Counted from the first letter of the stretch, positions 45,501-60,500 are shown. The stretch is DNA of 64,000 bases from Trogon surrucura (GCA_020746105.1 CM036618.1:123181280-123245279), one strand, 5' to 3'. A program made the numbers and translations. The notes: generated from the sequence alone by a model not told the origin.

Positions 45501-48500
45501 GAGCGTAATTAAAATCACACCCTCTGTATTGCACTAGTGTTTCTTGTAGAAAAAATACGGCTTCGGTTTTGTGCTCTGTTAGAGGTGGAGTGGGGCATTC
45601 AGTGCCAAGCTTTTGGTTTGACCTTATAAGATGACAGGGATTAGCTGTAAAGTACACGCTTGGCTTAAAGGTTCCCTTAAACTTGGGACCTTCATGATCA
45701 GGGGGTTTGCTACATCCAACTTCTCTTAAACTCTGCGATACTTCTGAGCTATAAGCGAGCGGATTGCCGTTTGCTTTAAACCAGCTTCTGCTTCAGCTGT
45801 GCCAATTTACGCAAACCAAGAGTCTGATGCATAGTCCTGTGGCTGTTGCAAAGCTTGGCATACCGCATAAGTTTGACTTTTGGCTCGGGTGCGTAAGCAG
45901 CGACGTACGTGGTGGTGCCCCTGGGATTGTGATCATTCTTGAAAAGCATGGCGTAGTCTCACTCTTGCTCCTTCCTAGACAGGGAATTGGGTGTCATTTG
46001 CCACGGCTTGTGTTGGGGGACGTGACAGCGGCCCAAAGGAGCACCCACAGCACGTGTATGTGTGCTACACGTCTGCCTGGTTGAGGTTAAAGCCCAAGAG
46101 ATAATCTTCGGTTCACACCTTTTTCACCTGCAGACCAGTTCAGGCAGCAATGACACCACCTTCTCATACCTTTTTGTGTTTTTAGAGCAATGCTCAACCC
46201 TGCCAAGGAATTCCCTTAAGTGAGAGCATTTTGCTTTAAACAGCTGTGGTCTTCCAGCACGTTTGCCCACGTGTTGCAGCGTAAATGTCCTCCCTCGGGA
46301 CAAGGGCATGTCGTGGTGTCTGTCATTAAGCCAAACTCCCTGAGCTCACTCTGGGGCTTGTCAGGGTTTTGGGAGATGCTGCCCCTCGCTTCTGCTGCTG
46401 CTTCAGCTTCTTGAGGGATGCTCTCCTGCTGTGCCTGAGCTGGTGGAAAGGAGCATGCATTTTGCCCAAAATAGGGCAGTCTGGCAGCTTGCCTTAAACA
46501 CGCTTTCACTGACAATTCTGTTTTCATCATAGAATGGCCTAGGCTGGAAGGGACCTTAGAGATCATTTAATCCAACCTCCCTGTCATGGGCAGGGACACC
46601 TCTCACCAAGATTAGGCAACACATGGGAACCCAATGGGGACTGAGCCCACGACCTTGGTGTTATCAGCACCATGCTCTACCCGAGTGAGCTAACCAGCCC
46701 CCTGTTTTGTTAGTAAAGGATCTTTTTTTGGGGTAAAAGGTTCAAGGATAATTTTAAAAATTGCTGGTGACAGGCCATCCAACACGAGTTATTCCAAAGG
46801 TTAACTAACTCCACTCTGAGCAGAATAAGCTCTAATCACAGTCAAAACTTGTACGGCTTCAAATCCAGATGTTTGATTTACTCTACACTCATGTTAGCTA
46901 GACTTAAAGAAAAAAGCCAAACCAACAAACTATATATATATTGTCCACTTAGGCTGTAATAAGGCTGCTCTTCAGTTTTCTTTGACGTTTCTAAATGGAT
47001 GTGGAGTCCTTACTTATGGAGAAAGCTCTTTTGTCGTTGAAACAATTTCATGGAGTTTGGCAGTTGTCCCAGTATTTCCAGGTCTTTCTTCAAGAGTATT
47101 CCCTTGGATTTTAGTTGTAGTTCATCAGTGTGTGCGGCAGTTTTCCAAATAATGGATTTTCTGTTTAGTAGAAACTGAAAAATTGGGAGGAAAATTGTTT
47201 TGGATTAACTGAAATGTTTAATTTGATCCAAAACATAATGTTTTATTTCATTTTCCTACTTAGCTAATGCTTTTAGCCATAATTTTGAAACAAAAGCGTT
47301 AGCTCAGAAGAAAACATTTCCGTTTTGAAAATATCAACGCATGACATTTTGACTTAGGTGATTTTTTTTTTTTTCTCTCATCCTTCCCACTCCAATTTCA
47401 ACCTCTTTAGCTAAAAATATTTGCCAAATTTGATGAATAATCTTAGCCACCAATAAAGAGCAAAGGTCTTGTTCTCTAAACACTTTTCAGCAGAACTCTC
47501 ATGATTATACATGCTTTTTTTTTTTGCTTGCTTGTCTGTCAGAAGATTCACTGTTCCCCCATGCAAAGACATTCATTTGCCATCCAACTTCATGCTGTGC
47601 TTGCAGACTGATGTGATCTCCCGTGTCGTCTCCCTGTAAGTGCGGTCGTGCTCATGCTCCTGTAAGTAGGATCTGTCTTCAAGTACAGAGAAGCAAAACC
47701 TCGTGCACCATCCAACTGCTGAGCAAGAAACAGCAATATTTTTTTTAAACTTTAATTCATTACAAAGGGATATGTAGCATTATTTTATTGACATTTGTTT
47801 TGTTGTTGCTAATTACACAATGCTCTCTTACTGACTGAGTGCCTTATATTCTTCTGTTTTGCAATACCCGACTTCTCTCTGACTTGCTAAAAATCGGGCT
47901 GAACAGCCTGACTGTGGTTTTGGCCAGGTATTTTGTAAACTTTGAATGATAGCTGCTCAGATGTGATGTTTTTTGTTTACCCTCCACAATTGCTCTCAAA
48001 CAACTTTCTTGGTTACCGATGATGGAAGAAGGGTTTCACCATCACCTGTGACATGACCACACCGTTTGCTTTGCCAAATAGAGAATAGAAATACTGACGA
48101 AAAAGCTGCTTTTTTTTTCTTTTCTTTTTTCCTGTCCTGTTTCAGTTGAGTTACTGGCACCTCTATTGTTTCCATTAGTCAGGAAGCAACACCTTTGCTC
48201 ATTTGACTCCTAACAGACTTTTTGTTTGCTTTGACACTGCTGAGTATCTGAATTTAGGTTCCATGTGCTCATCGAACATGACCATGACTCCAAGAGATGG
48301 ATTTTGTAATCAGTTGCTTTTCGTGCTCAGCCAGAGTGAAAATGGCAGGACTTTGGACCCGTCTTTCACCTGTTACCTGTTACGTGGCATTCCAAAAAAA
48401 AGTGTTAATTTTGAGGTATGGCTGCTTCAGAGCCATTGAGAGGATAATATTCATGTGGGACAACATGACCTGGACTGACCTGACCCTGATTCCCCCCAGA

Positions 48501-51500
48501 GCCCAGCACGGCCAGAGGACTTTCTGCTGCAAGTGCACGCAGGCAGTCTGGCACGACAGCTCTCCTAATCCAGCCAGATCCATTTTGGCCACGCTCGTTT
48601 TTCTCTGCTGCCTCCAGCCTTCCTGCCCAGCTGACAAAATGCGTTGTGTCAACAAAGCGACCGTAGGCACAACTCGCACGCAGCATTTTGTAAGGGGTAA
48701 GTGAGGTAAGCCTGGGCAGGGGATTTCTCAGCCAAGTGTGTTTCGTCAAGAGAGTCATGTTAAGTGCTTTAAACAACTCTGTTTCTTAGGAGATGCAGCT
48801 CCAAGAATGTAGCTTCTACTCTTGAGAAATACCACCGTGCCAAAAGGACATTGCATTGATCCCAAGTAATGTCCTCTGGCCGCTGACTTGGGGACAGGAG
48901 ATTCACTGGTGGGCTCAGGGAGAAATGAGCACAGTGGGGCAGTTTGGCTGCTGTGCTTCGGCGATCCCCCTGAAAGGGAAACGATGGGAATTTTGCACAG
49001 CTAGGGAAAAATAGCAAGTTCCCATTCCCATACAAGGTAACCCTGACAAAATATGCAAGCTTAAACTGCACCCTTCTCCAGTATCCTCCCCCAAAGTCTG
49101 TTGCTTCTGGGTTGCCCACAGGGACAAACTCCATACCCTTCTGAAAACACTTAAAGTGATGCCTTATCGGAGCAGGGAAGGAGAGTCTTGAGGTTTCGGA
49201 ATGAAGAAAGGACTACAAAGTATTATCGCTGTGTTCTCCTGTGAACTTCCCAAATCTGTCCTGTCCCAGAGTCAGCCTGGGTTTGTTGCAATGTAAAATA
49301 CTTCAGCTGAGTTCCCCAAGAATGAGGAAAGCCTCATTTTATCAAGGTCTATGTTCTCCAGTGAGAAGCTATATCCTGGCTGGTGGCTTCCCTGAGCTAC
49401 ATACAAGCAGGCGGCAGTAGGGCTGAGAAACCTGCGCCTGCCCAAGGGCACGCATGGAGCAAAGGCTGTGAAGCCTCCCTTTCCTAGGTGTCCCACCATA
49501 TCCCAATTGTAATTGCATGTGCCCCTGAAACAAGGTGGAGTACAAGTAACTTCAATCTTTAGTGTCCTGATTTCAAAAACTTCCCCAGGCTCCTGTGTGT
49601 GGCTAATGTCACGGGCTCTGCGTGGTCGTCAGTGGGAACCTGCAGCGTGTACAAGGGTAATCTTGTGCTTTGGCCAATGCTCAGGATTAAAAGAAGACCT
49701 GGGGGTGGGGGGGGAACCAACAAAAACCTAAAAGCAGTCTGAAACGGCATGAGGAGAGGTTGGTTTACAAAAAATGTGAAGTTTAAACTCTGGCAAATGT
49801 CACATGTTGGTGCAAGAGCATCCTGTGGGATTATGGTTCTAGTAGTACTGGTTTGTAATAATAAATATTTGCAGCACCTCAAAATTGAAGTGCAAAATAT
49901 AGTTAGGGGAAATGAATTGCTTCTGTTTTCTTCAACTGCAGCTAAATGTGTAAGAAGTGGGAGTATATTTTTAGCAAACTCTGATTTGAGGAAGTAAAAA
50001 AAAACCAAACCAACCACTCCACACCAAGAACCTGGCAACACTTCAGGACTATGTATCATTTGTTTTTGAAAGTCTAGGAAATTGTCAAAATAAGCTTTAA
50101 AATGATCAGAATAAAGCACAGATCCACCAAACCTGCAGCTTGGAATCTCTAATATGAATGTTGAGCTGATGCTTTACCAAAGAGTTGTGAAGTTTACAGG
50201 ACAGATGAGGGGGATTTTGTGAGTATGCTTTTGTGAAAACACCGTAACCCGCTTTGGGATGGCTGAACTCTGATTGAACCAAACTGCTTGAATCCAGTCT
50301 TAAGTAAGAAGAAAGCATTATTCTTCTCTATTGCTATATATGCAGATAAGTTGAAAAGAGATGGTGGTATTTTGCGGTTTAAATCTCCTATTCGCCAAAT
50401 GTATTTTATCATGCAGTTTCTATTTTAACTTTTGCTTTTGCAACTTTTCTCATGTCCGTAGGGCTATAGAGGTAGACGAGAGAATACAAGTAAGAATGGA
50501 AATAAGTGGATACCTAAAGGCAGATTGAACCATAACGTTTACATGTTTCCCTTATCTGATCTGAGGGTTTTGCAATCGCTGGGTTAGCAACCTTCCCTCT
50601 CATTCACAAAGTCGTATTTGACAGAGCAGCAGGAATGCAGATCCCTTGTTCCTCAGCATCACTTAATGGACTCAATTTGGCAAATCACTTATTACAAAAT
50701 TTGTGACAGGCCATCACAGCTGATTTTAACAGGACTTGAGGCAGTTGGTATGCATGGGTTCTTCAGAAGAAATGCATTTCGAAGTACTTAAGCTGCGAGA
50801 GAACTACTTTCTGTAATTTTAATGGGAGGAATGAAATAGCTGCAATGTAGAGAGTTTTGGGTCATTGCTACTGTATTTCCATTGATTGAAAGCTGCCTGG
50901 TGGCCCTGGGAGGGTGTAACCAATTTGTTTGAATAAGCTGTTCATAAGTTTCCACTCTAAGAGACTTGTAATCCTTATTTAATAAAATGTTGTCATAAAG
51001 ACCACTTTTTAATTCCTCAATGGTCTGGAGATGACGTTTTGAAACAGAGGTCCATTTACATTAAAAATACGCATACTGCGGTAGACCAAGAAAAATAAGG
51101 CTTTATATAATATTTTTGAGTTTTACTGCGTGTTTTCCTTTATTTTACAGTAAGTGACAGATTACTCCAAAAGGAATAAGTGATAGATTCATAAAAATAG
51201 AATTGTATGAGATTAGCTGGTTTGTAATGCAGCTTGGGTTGGAAATTACCTCTGGGGATGCAACCGGCACCGAGCCTCTGGCTGCTTGAGCCCATCTGGG
51301 ACTGTTTGGTGACATTTAACTTTGGGGCTGCCTGCACCTCGGCAGCAATTTCACTTCACAGCTTTTAGAAGGTAAAGGAAGAGAGGCCAAAAACCGTGGG
51401 CATGACCATCCCTTCCTTTAGCCTCAGCAAAAGCAGCCAAAATGCCACAATCAAAAAGCTTGAGGGAACATGTGTGGCAGCGGTGAGGAGGATTCAAGAG

Positions 51501-54500
51501 CAGTATTGGGAGTGACGCATCTTAAATTCTGATCTGCAGCAACGTGGCAAGTTGGAAGCCTTAAATGCATTTTTTTTAAGATAATTTAAAACCGTGGGTA
51601 TATGTCCTGATATTTGTGACAAGTGGTAGCCAGACACTAGGGGTTTAAAAACAGGCTTCCCATGAGGTAAAGAATTATTAATATGAATTAGGCTTAGTGT
51701 GATTATAACATCTTTTATTTCCAGTTTCGGAGCAGGACTTATCCCAAATGGCGTGCAGACAGCAGTCACTAGAAATTTGTCTGTAAACACAGAGAATAAA
51801 CCCGAGAACTCTCCCTGCAGCCCACCGCTGTTAGTAACCACTCTTGACGTGGCATTCCCTGGAAGGCCGAAAAATGCATCAACACTGAAGAAAGGCGGCA
51901 TGAAATCATGTGTGCTGATGCACTCTCACACTCCTCTTTAGAAGAACCTCGGTATTCTGGATAGTCTTGAATATCACTTTCTGTTTCTCCAGCCTGCCAT
52001 GCAATGGGAACTGGGATGATGCTGAGCTCCTGGGCCACCTCTTCCATCGAAGAAGTGGCTGAAGCAGCTCCAGCTGGCCTTCGCTGGCTGCAGCTTTACA
52101 TATACAAGGACCGGGAGGTGACCAAATCCCTTGTGAAGCGTGCGGAGCGAGCGGGCTACAAAGGGATCTTCGTGACAGTGGACACGCCGTTCCTGGGCAG
52201 GCGCATTGACGACGTGCGCAACAAGTTCCAGCTTCCTCCCCACCTCAGGTAGGTGGCCACTGGTGGGATGTGGGACAGGTATGTGGCAGTGCTGTGGTCA
52301 CCACAAGGTGCTGCAGGAGAAATTTGTCTTTGGCAGAAGGAATTTCTTCCAGGTGCCACACGCTGCACTGAGTGACAACACCAGGAAACTGAGCACGTAT
52401 CTTGTGCTGTGCTTGGGCTATGATCTGCTTTGGGTCAAAACTAAGCTTTCTTGGCTGTTTGAAGACTGTAAAAGACACCATGTGCCAGGCAACATCAGGC
52501 TGCAGGAAGATGAAGTTAGAGAGATGGGGTATTTCTTTGTACATCTGTCGATATATTCTTGGGTGTCTCCAAAATTCAACTGGACACAGCCCTGTGCAAC
52601 TTGCTCTGACTTTCGACTTGGATCCACCTGCAGAGCTGCACGTGAGCCGATTGGGGGCCTGGACTAAGTGGACCAAAGTTTTCTTCCAAGAGTGTTATGG
52701 TCCCTTCTAACCTGTGTCATCCTGTGACAATGCACTGGCTCCAGGGTCAGGCGGCTTTTCAAGCAGCTTAAACTCTTATCCCTGTGTTTCTCTATTTGAG
52801 TATCAGTCTTTCTGAATGGAAAGATAAAAATTAAGACAGCTGAATGTATTTTGAAGTAGATTAACTTTGAGTTCTGGATAAAAGCTGGTTTTGAATATTA
52901 TCAATGGATCTGAAGTGCTCTTCCTATGTCTCCTAAGACTGTTAAATATAGTATCACATCCTGACATCTTTCTTCTTTTTTGTAATGGTAAAATTGAAGG
53001 TAAGCCATGGGAGCATACAATGAATCTGATTCTTCACCTCGCAGGCAAAAAAACTCTCTAGAGTTTGGGGTGTTGGATTTCCCCCATATGGTTGTATTTG
53101 AAGCTAATACCTGATATGATGAAGGTTGACATAGCAACCTTAACTCTGCTTAGGATTTCTGTATTAAAGTACAATTTTACAAGGAAAGCACCAGAAAACA
53201 AAAAAATCCCTGACACAACTACTATGAAATGTAATACACTGGTATGCATATGCTCCATATAGTAATCATGGTATAGATCCACGATTGATGATTATTATTA
53301 TCAATTAACACATTGATATATGCTGCCATCTTACTTACAGTAAAACAAAATTATTTTGAATGCTTTTTTTTTTTTTTCCTTTTTTTCCAAGGGGCAGTAT
53401 TATTTTAAGGTCTGGGGTTAGAGAGTATTTGAATGCAAGTCAAATAACCAAAAAATATCTGAGGAAGGCGACGGAGTTTCTGAAACCTTTGACCCGCACC
53501 TGACCAAACCGTAACAAGATTTTGTTTGAGTGAACCATATGAAATAATATGAAGCTGGAGTAATCCATAAAGATCTTAATTAATCACTTCAGATTTCGGA
53601 ATGACACTCGAACAGTGTTTTGTTGCAGAGTCGGCGGTGAAATTCTTCTCGCGCGGGACTCTACTCGGTTATGTGATAACTTTTTCTTGGCTTCAGGTTT
53701 TCAACAAAGTTTCAAAGCAACAACAAGGTGCCATTGTGCTCTGAAACGTATGTGAGGCAACATTCATTCAAGTGCTGATCTGCGTTTCGCAGGCCAAGAA
53801 AAACAACAGTTATTTATATAATCTTATCCATGGTTCTGTTTTTCTCTGGGTACCCCACCCTCCACAAACCAACAGCTGAAAAGCTGGATCTTGCTGAGAG
53901 CCTGCTCCTTTCTCATTTTCTTCTGGGCCGGGAGCTGAATGGAAAAGCCGTGTGAAATGCTGCTTGTTGCAGGCATGAAATCAGCAGCGAGGCTTGCCAG
54001 TTTCCATGCAAAAAAAAAAAAAATCCCCGCATTTCCCAAAATGTGGAACATGAGTATAAAATAGCGCAAAGTAGAACAAGACACACTTTTTTTGAAGAAC
54101 AGAGGAATCAGCCTCGTGTGAGACATGGGTGTCCTTGGTGCTACTGGTGTTGCTGCTGGTGGTTTAATGCTTGTGAGCATTTGGGTCTACTTCAGCTTTT
54201 TAACACAGACACAGCCTGAATTTCTCTATTTGCTCTCCTCTCTCCTTCTCCTGCTTTGTCTAGGAAGTCTGTGAACTCTTTGGTGCAGAGGCTGTCACTT
54301 ACCATTTGGTTCCTAGAACCTATGAGATTGATTTGGTGCTAAAAAGCACCAATGTTTTCCTATGAACTTAATTTCCTGCCCCTACATTTTACATGGAAAT
54401 GTACAAAAAAAAGACACCAGTTTAACTAGCTTGGTGTTGGTCTTGTCGAACTGATGAAAATTCTGAATTCTTTGCAAGGTTTCATGCGGATCCATGTAAT

Positions 54501-57500
54501 TCATGGAGCTTAACAAAAATTTCCCTTCCTTCTCCACTCCCACCTATTCCTTCAGTAGCCGAATCCCCTGGAATTGAAATAAAGGCAAAACCAAACCCAA
54601 ATTTGCTGCACAAAAGCTAAAGGGGTTTTTGCTGGTAAGTAGAGGCGTACCTCTTGGCTTCAGCGGGTCCTGGGTTATGTCACGATTGATGTTCCCGCAA
54701 ACTGTCTGTTCTGCTCCAGGGTCTAATGTCCCACAGCCTCTGATGCACTTATCCTCGTGCTGCTCCTAATAGATAATGTTGTTCCTATTTTATGGTGAGA
54801 AGCTGAGGAGTCACTAAGTCCCCAAAGTCACACAGGAGGACAGATGGTTGAGCCCAAATTAGTGCTCTCTCACTGCTGAGTTTCCCTCCTGATTGTAGAC
54901 TTGATGCTGAACCTTTAGATTTTGGACTTTTTCCCTTTTTTTTTTTTTTTTTTGTTTTAAAGAACCAGGACTGTTGCCTTGGGCCAGAGAAACTTGCCCC
55001 AGTGTTATCAAATGCTTTGCCAGCCCAAGGTTTTGGCTTGCTGAGGACTGTGATCTGACACACTGAGTTAAGCTTTTTTTTGCTCCTGCCCTGTAGTACA
55101 GCAAACACATAATGTAGCTATATTGAATGCTGGCATTAGGGACTGACTCATGGCTACAATGAATCTTTCTTGGACTATTTTTCTTTGTCTTTTGTTTTTC
55201 TAGATTAAAAAACTTTTCAAGCAGCGACCTGGCATTCTCCTCAGGGAAAGATTTTGGCAAAAATAGTGGACTGGCTGTGTATGTGGCCAAGGCGATCGAT
55301 TCAAGCATCAACTGGGAGGACATCAAATGGCTTCGAGGGCTGACTTCGCTGCCCATCGTCACCAAAGGAATCCTCCGAGGTGTGTAGCTCTGCTGCTTCC
55401 CATTGGGGAGGTGAGGTGTTTCTTCTCATGGAGGCGCCAGGGAAGGAAAAGTACTCATGCTGGGGAGATTTCTGTACGATTGCATTTCTTTTTAACAGCA
55501 AGCATCCACTTTGCCAATGTGATGCGATGCACTTTCATATCTCTGTGCTAAGTAGGGGAGATTTGTCAAAACAGAACCAAAAACAATCAGAGAGATAAAA
55601 ACCCCACCCTCCATCCTCAAGCATCATTAGGTACACGGCAACCAAGACACTTGCAGAAGCAGGTGCTTAAGTAAGTACCTGGAGTTGTCAGATGCTTTGT
55701 ATGGCTGTGCTCCAAGGTGTGTCTGCTCAGTAGGTAGGGACCAGAACTTCTGGTCACCAGACTGATCAGCTGGTTGGCTTGCATCACATCAGTTATACCT
55801 GAAATCAGACACAGCCAGAAAAACTGAACTTGCTCTGTTTGTTGTGCCTGTGAACTCCAGCTCCAGTTGGAGTTGTATGCTACTTAAAAGAAAGCTGGAC
55901 TTCCATTCTATCCAAAGAGCACTGAGCACAGTGAAGTGGCTTCACTGAGCGTGGATCGTTACTGTAATCATGCTGATAATTTGGGCTTGGGGAAAATAAT
56001 TTAGCAAAATGATTTCTTAGCGATGAATTTGGGACGTAGTAGAGAAAAGAAAGGCTAGCTACCAAAGTCACTGCTAATCCAAAGCGGTAAAACATTCTGC
56101 TCCAACACTTCAAGTGACTTTTCTGGTCTTATTGCTGAAAGATAAAACCGTTTTCTGTGCTGAGGCAGGGCTTTGGTGGCATGAAGCCCTGCAGTGGCTT
56201 TGCACTCTCTTGTCATGTTTTTTTAGTAATGCCAAAATTACCCCCATCATGGTGTCAATAGGCTCCAAGTTATGGAAGCACGTAACTTGTTTGTGTGGTT
56301 TTTTTTCCAGCTGATGATGCTAAAGAAGCTGTAAAGATCGGGGTAAATGGTATCCTGGTGTCAAATCATGGAGCACGACAGCTTGATGGGGTCCCTGCAA
56401 CTGTGAGTACTCTGCCAATGCACAAAGTAGTTTCTGGTTTTCTCTGCCTTTTGGCTTCCTGTTGGCTTTCTCTGAATACGTTAGTTGGAAAAAAAGAGGT
56501 AAATATGTGCATTATATGCCTTGACCCATGAGCAGTAATCTCTCTCCACTTTTCTGTGTACGTCACATCATACCCTGAGTTAGACACAACCTTCCCTTGG
56601 TCAGATCAAATAAAAATACCACAGGAGGGTTTACATGTGGCTGTTTCTTCAAGCTGCCTGGGCATCCTGTCCTCAGCTGCAGCACCCTGCTTGGAAATCT
56701 AGAAGAGCAGTTTCAGAAAGTGTCAGTTAAATGTTTAGAAATTGGAAAGTCTTTAAGAATTTTTTTTCCAGTCTTCTACTTTATTTCTCCTTTCTCGCCC
56801 TTTTTTGAAACCCCCTGTTGCCATTTGCGGTTCACTGAAGGTTGTACTAGTGAGTTGTTTTTCCCTTTTAATATTCTTCAGAGACTTCTGAAAAATTACA
56901 GAGTTACAGAACAGCTAAAGGCAGAATGAAGCTCTCCATTTTTCTCCTTTCAAACATTTTCACCTTTGGAAAAGGTACAGGGTGGTTATATTACAGGTTT
57001 TTTCCTTTTTCCTTTTCCTTGTCGTGCTACCCCGTGCCTTTTCCAAAGGTGAAAAGGGATTTGAGAAGCTCTTAACTGGCCAAAAAGAAAGAAGTAAAAG
57101 AAAATGAAAAAGTATGTGTTCAGGCTCAAGGAAAACCCCCAAAACTTCAGTCATCATTCATTTCTCTTCATATGGTGTGGGAAAGCTGTGCAAGCAAAAA
57201 GCGAACAAAAATGAGAATCAAAGCCCGGTTGTGACTGTTTCAGTATTTAATGTGTTCTTGATGAAAAACCTCCTGTTTTCCATGATTATTTCCTGAAGCA
57301 GGGGATCAGGTAAGCCCTTTTTTGCTGTGGAGTGTTTTGCACGTGAAGCCTCACCAACTCGGATCTCCTGTCCCACCGGCATGTCCCTCCCTTCCCCGGA
57401 GCATTCCTGCTCTCCGTTTCTCTCCTCGGGGGCAGCTGAGGGTTTGCCCAGCCTAATTCCTTCACCCCCTTATTTTCAGAGGTCTTCACATGCTCGCAGT

Positions 57501-60500
57501 TAGCACTTGGTTGTGTTGCCTGGTGAAGAACCTGTGAAGCCCCTGCACTGGGGAGCCAAATGTCAGCACAAGTGGTTTTCCAACTAGTTAATGAAGTTGC
57601 GGTATCGTCCTCTGAGTTGAGGCGTTATCCTCGGAGATGCTCTTTCCTGCCCAGGTACTCCTGGGGACGGGTAGGAAGAAGGTCCCCTGATATCAGGACT
57701 TTTCCAGTTTCAGAAGAGAGACAGAGATTTTTCTTTTTTCAAATGTGATTTTGTGCTGGTGGGAAATGTGGACCTATTCAGTTTTAGACACCTTAAGGGG
57801 AAGTGAATTTTCAGAGTGTGAGTGCCCAATACATCTGAAATTAGTTTTTCTTTAACTTCCGTCCTCTTCTTGTCACCTTGAAAATGTCTTCTCCAATTTC
57901 ACTAAGAGTACTTGAAAATCAAGGGCAAGTATGCATGTGAGGTAATCCAACAGGAAGAATGTGTGAGGATATTAAAATCAGCATTTTGAGAAATGAACAA
58001 ACTCAAGAAATAAGAATTAATTTTTCACCAGCTGCAGTAGAACAAAAGTTAAACTTTCAAACTACTCGTCTGGAGTTATTCCTTTGCAACACCACAGCAC
58101 AGAGAAGGCACTACTAAAGCTGACATGTTCACCGGATTTCTTTGTACAAAGAACTGCATTTCACAATGCAGTTTTCATAATGTAAATATCTGTATCAGAT
58201 CACACTAAATGTTTCTTTTTAAGAAACGTAATAATTTGCTTTAATTTCACGGGCTTTCAGAACTTGAGCTGAACCCCCAAGCTGGTTAATATTTCTGGTG
58301 TCTAGTTACACATTGAGGAAATCTATGCTTTAATTATGGTTTGCATCATACTTTAGTTATTACAGCACTTTAATGTTGGTACAGTTTGTCAGGATGTAGA
58401 AGGTGGTCTCTATATGTGGAAATAGATCCAAAATATGTTTGGCAAGAGAGCAAAACCAAAGGGAAGGGAAAAAAATCCCAGTAAGTGCCAAACTTGAAGA
58501 AAATTTTAATCCAAATCTGAAAACAAACTGCACTTTCAAGTTTTTCTTTCTCCCATCTCCTCATCATTTTTTATCCACTAGAAAGGAAATGGATTACATC
58601 CGTATTTGAAATACATGAATGTATGTGCATTTTGTCTTACTACCACGCACTGTTTCCAGTCTCCTTAGTACCTGGCTTCCAGTTTTTTGTCTTTCCTGAT
58701 TTTCATGAATAGGAACTATTTAGGTGTTATAGGAACACTTGCTGTGTAATTAGTGCTTGAGGCTTAAATTCAGGAGGCTCATCTGTGTTGGGACCTCTTG
58801 CACAGTGTAGCCATATTGCTTCGTTCTATGATTACCTACTTGTAACTTCGGAACAGTAAAAATCCTTTTCCCCCTTACTTTTATCACTGGTGCAGTGGAT
58901 AAGTAGAGCTTGGTGAAAACAACATACGTGCATTAAAAAGAAAGCATTTCCCACCTTGCTCAAAACCCAGAGGGAAGGTAATTTTTTTTTGTGAGGAATT
59001 TTCCTCTACAATTATTCCTGTAATCAAGATGTATTTTTCCAATGAAAAATATATTCATTAAACTTTTTCAGCTGTCTCGTAAGTTCTTCAGGGTATATCT
59101 TTCCCTCACTCTGTCTCTATAGGTACAATGCCTAGCTCTGGGCTGCTGGCTGGTCATTAGTATAAATGAATAATAAATTTAAACAAGAAGTTTAAGATGA
59201 CTATTCTAAAAATGACAGTGATTCAATTTCATCCCCAAACTAGTGAACACTGCAAGTTTGGAGGGGTAATATCCAGGAAAGGCCTCCTCTGTACTTGCTG
59301 CTTCTTATACTCTTCCAAAGTATCTGACACTGGCGTGTGTCAGACACATGTCATGGGATCAGATGGACACTTTGTGTGACCCTACTGATTCTCGTTCTGT
59401 TTATGTTATCTTCCAAATAAATTTGACCTTTGTATGTATCTGCTAACATGCTAAGTCATTCCTGTTTTTCAATACCAAGCTGTGTTATTTGTGTATACAG
59501 TTAGGCATGTAATTGCTCATTTAACTACTTTCAAGCTGTACATAAAACATTAAAAAAATAGACTAACAGAAGCAGACAAACTGTAGTTTTCGTTTCACTC
59601 TCTTAGATTGATGTCTTGCCTGAAATCGTTGATGCTGTGGAGGGGAAGGTGGAGGTGTTCCTAGATGGTGGTGTGAGAAAAGGCACAGATGTTCTGAAAG
59701 CATTAGCTCTTGGTGCCAGAGCTGTGTTCATCGGAAGACCTCTCATCTGGGGCTTGGTTTATCAAGTAAGTTAGAAATTTCTGGTTTTAGCCATCTAGAC
59801 TCGCTGTTTAGGCTCAGTGTATGCATGTAAGGTACATGTGTGCGCACAGGGACATGGGAGTGGTGGTGTCTGTGTATATTCAGACCATATAACATAAAAT
59901 TCGCTATGACAAGTACACAGGAGCTATGGTTGTGCTTAAAACTTTGTTGGCAGATGTATATGTGTCTGTATCTACACACACAAGCTATATCTATGCATAA
60001 CAGTACATATTGTCGACTAATCTCCTAGGGTGAAGAAGGAGCAAAAGAAGTTCTCCAGATGCTGAAGGAAGAGTTCTGCCTGGCAATGGCACTGACAGGT
60101 GAGACACCAGTGTTGAGGTGAGACACCTCTTGATAATAATCACCTCCGTTTCGCAGTTCTTCATAGCTCTGAGCAAGATGCTGTAGTAACCCACAGAAGG
60201 AACTTGCGGATGTTTGCAGTAGAAGCAGATTATGGAAATAGATGGGAAAAGGACTTGTTGTCCCTGTCTCATAGATGGGGAACTGAGTAGACTAAGTAAA
60301 ACCAAGTAAAAAAATTCTGTAGAAAAGTAGTGGCAAATCCTTGTTCTCTAAGGGTGGATGTCATCTGACAGAATGTTGATTTCTATGGGGCAGAAAAAGA
60401 AAAGGCTTAGAGTGGGATGGAAAAGCAGGGTTTTCAACTGATATGTAACTTCTTCTCCAGGTTGCCAGAGAGTAGAAGAAATTGGCAGGACACTGATACG

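Noticed and set aside
49559-50119. 186-codon minus-strand open frame in HAO1 intron 2
   Set aside because: No domain, start context or splice logic. It is antisense intronic sequence and within the range of chance for a window this size.
53058-53282. Small hydrophobic minus-strand open frame in HAO1 intron 3
   Set aside because: Hydrophobicity follows from T-rich antisense sequence; nothing else supports a membrane protein.
59322-59345. Small hairpin TCTGACAC/GTGTCAGA in HAO1 intron 5
   Set aside because: An 8-bp stem is expected by chance many times in 64 kb.
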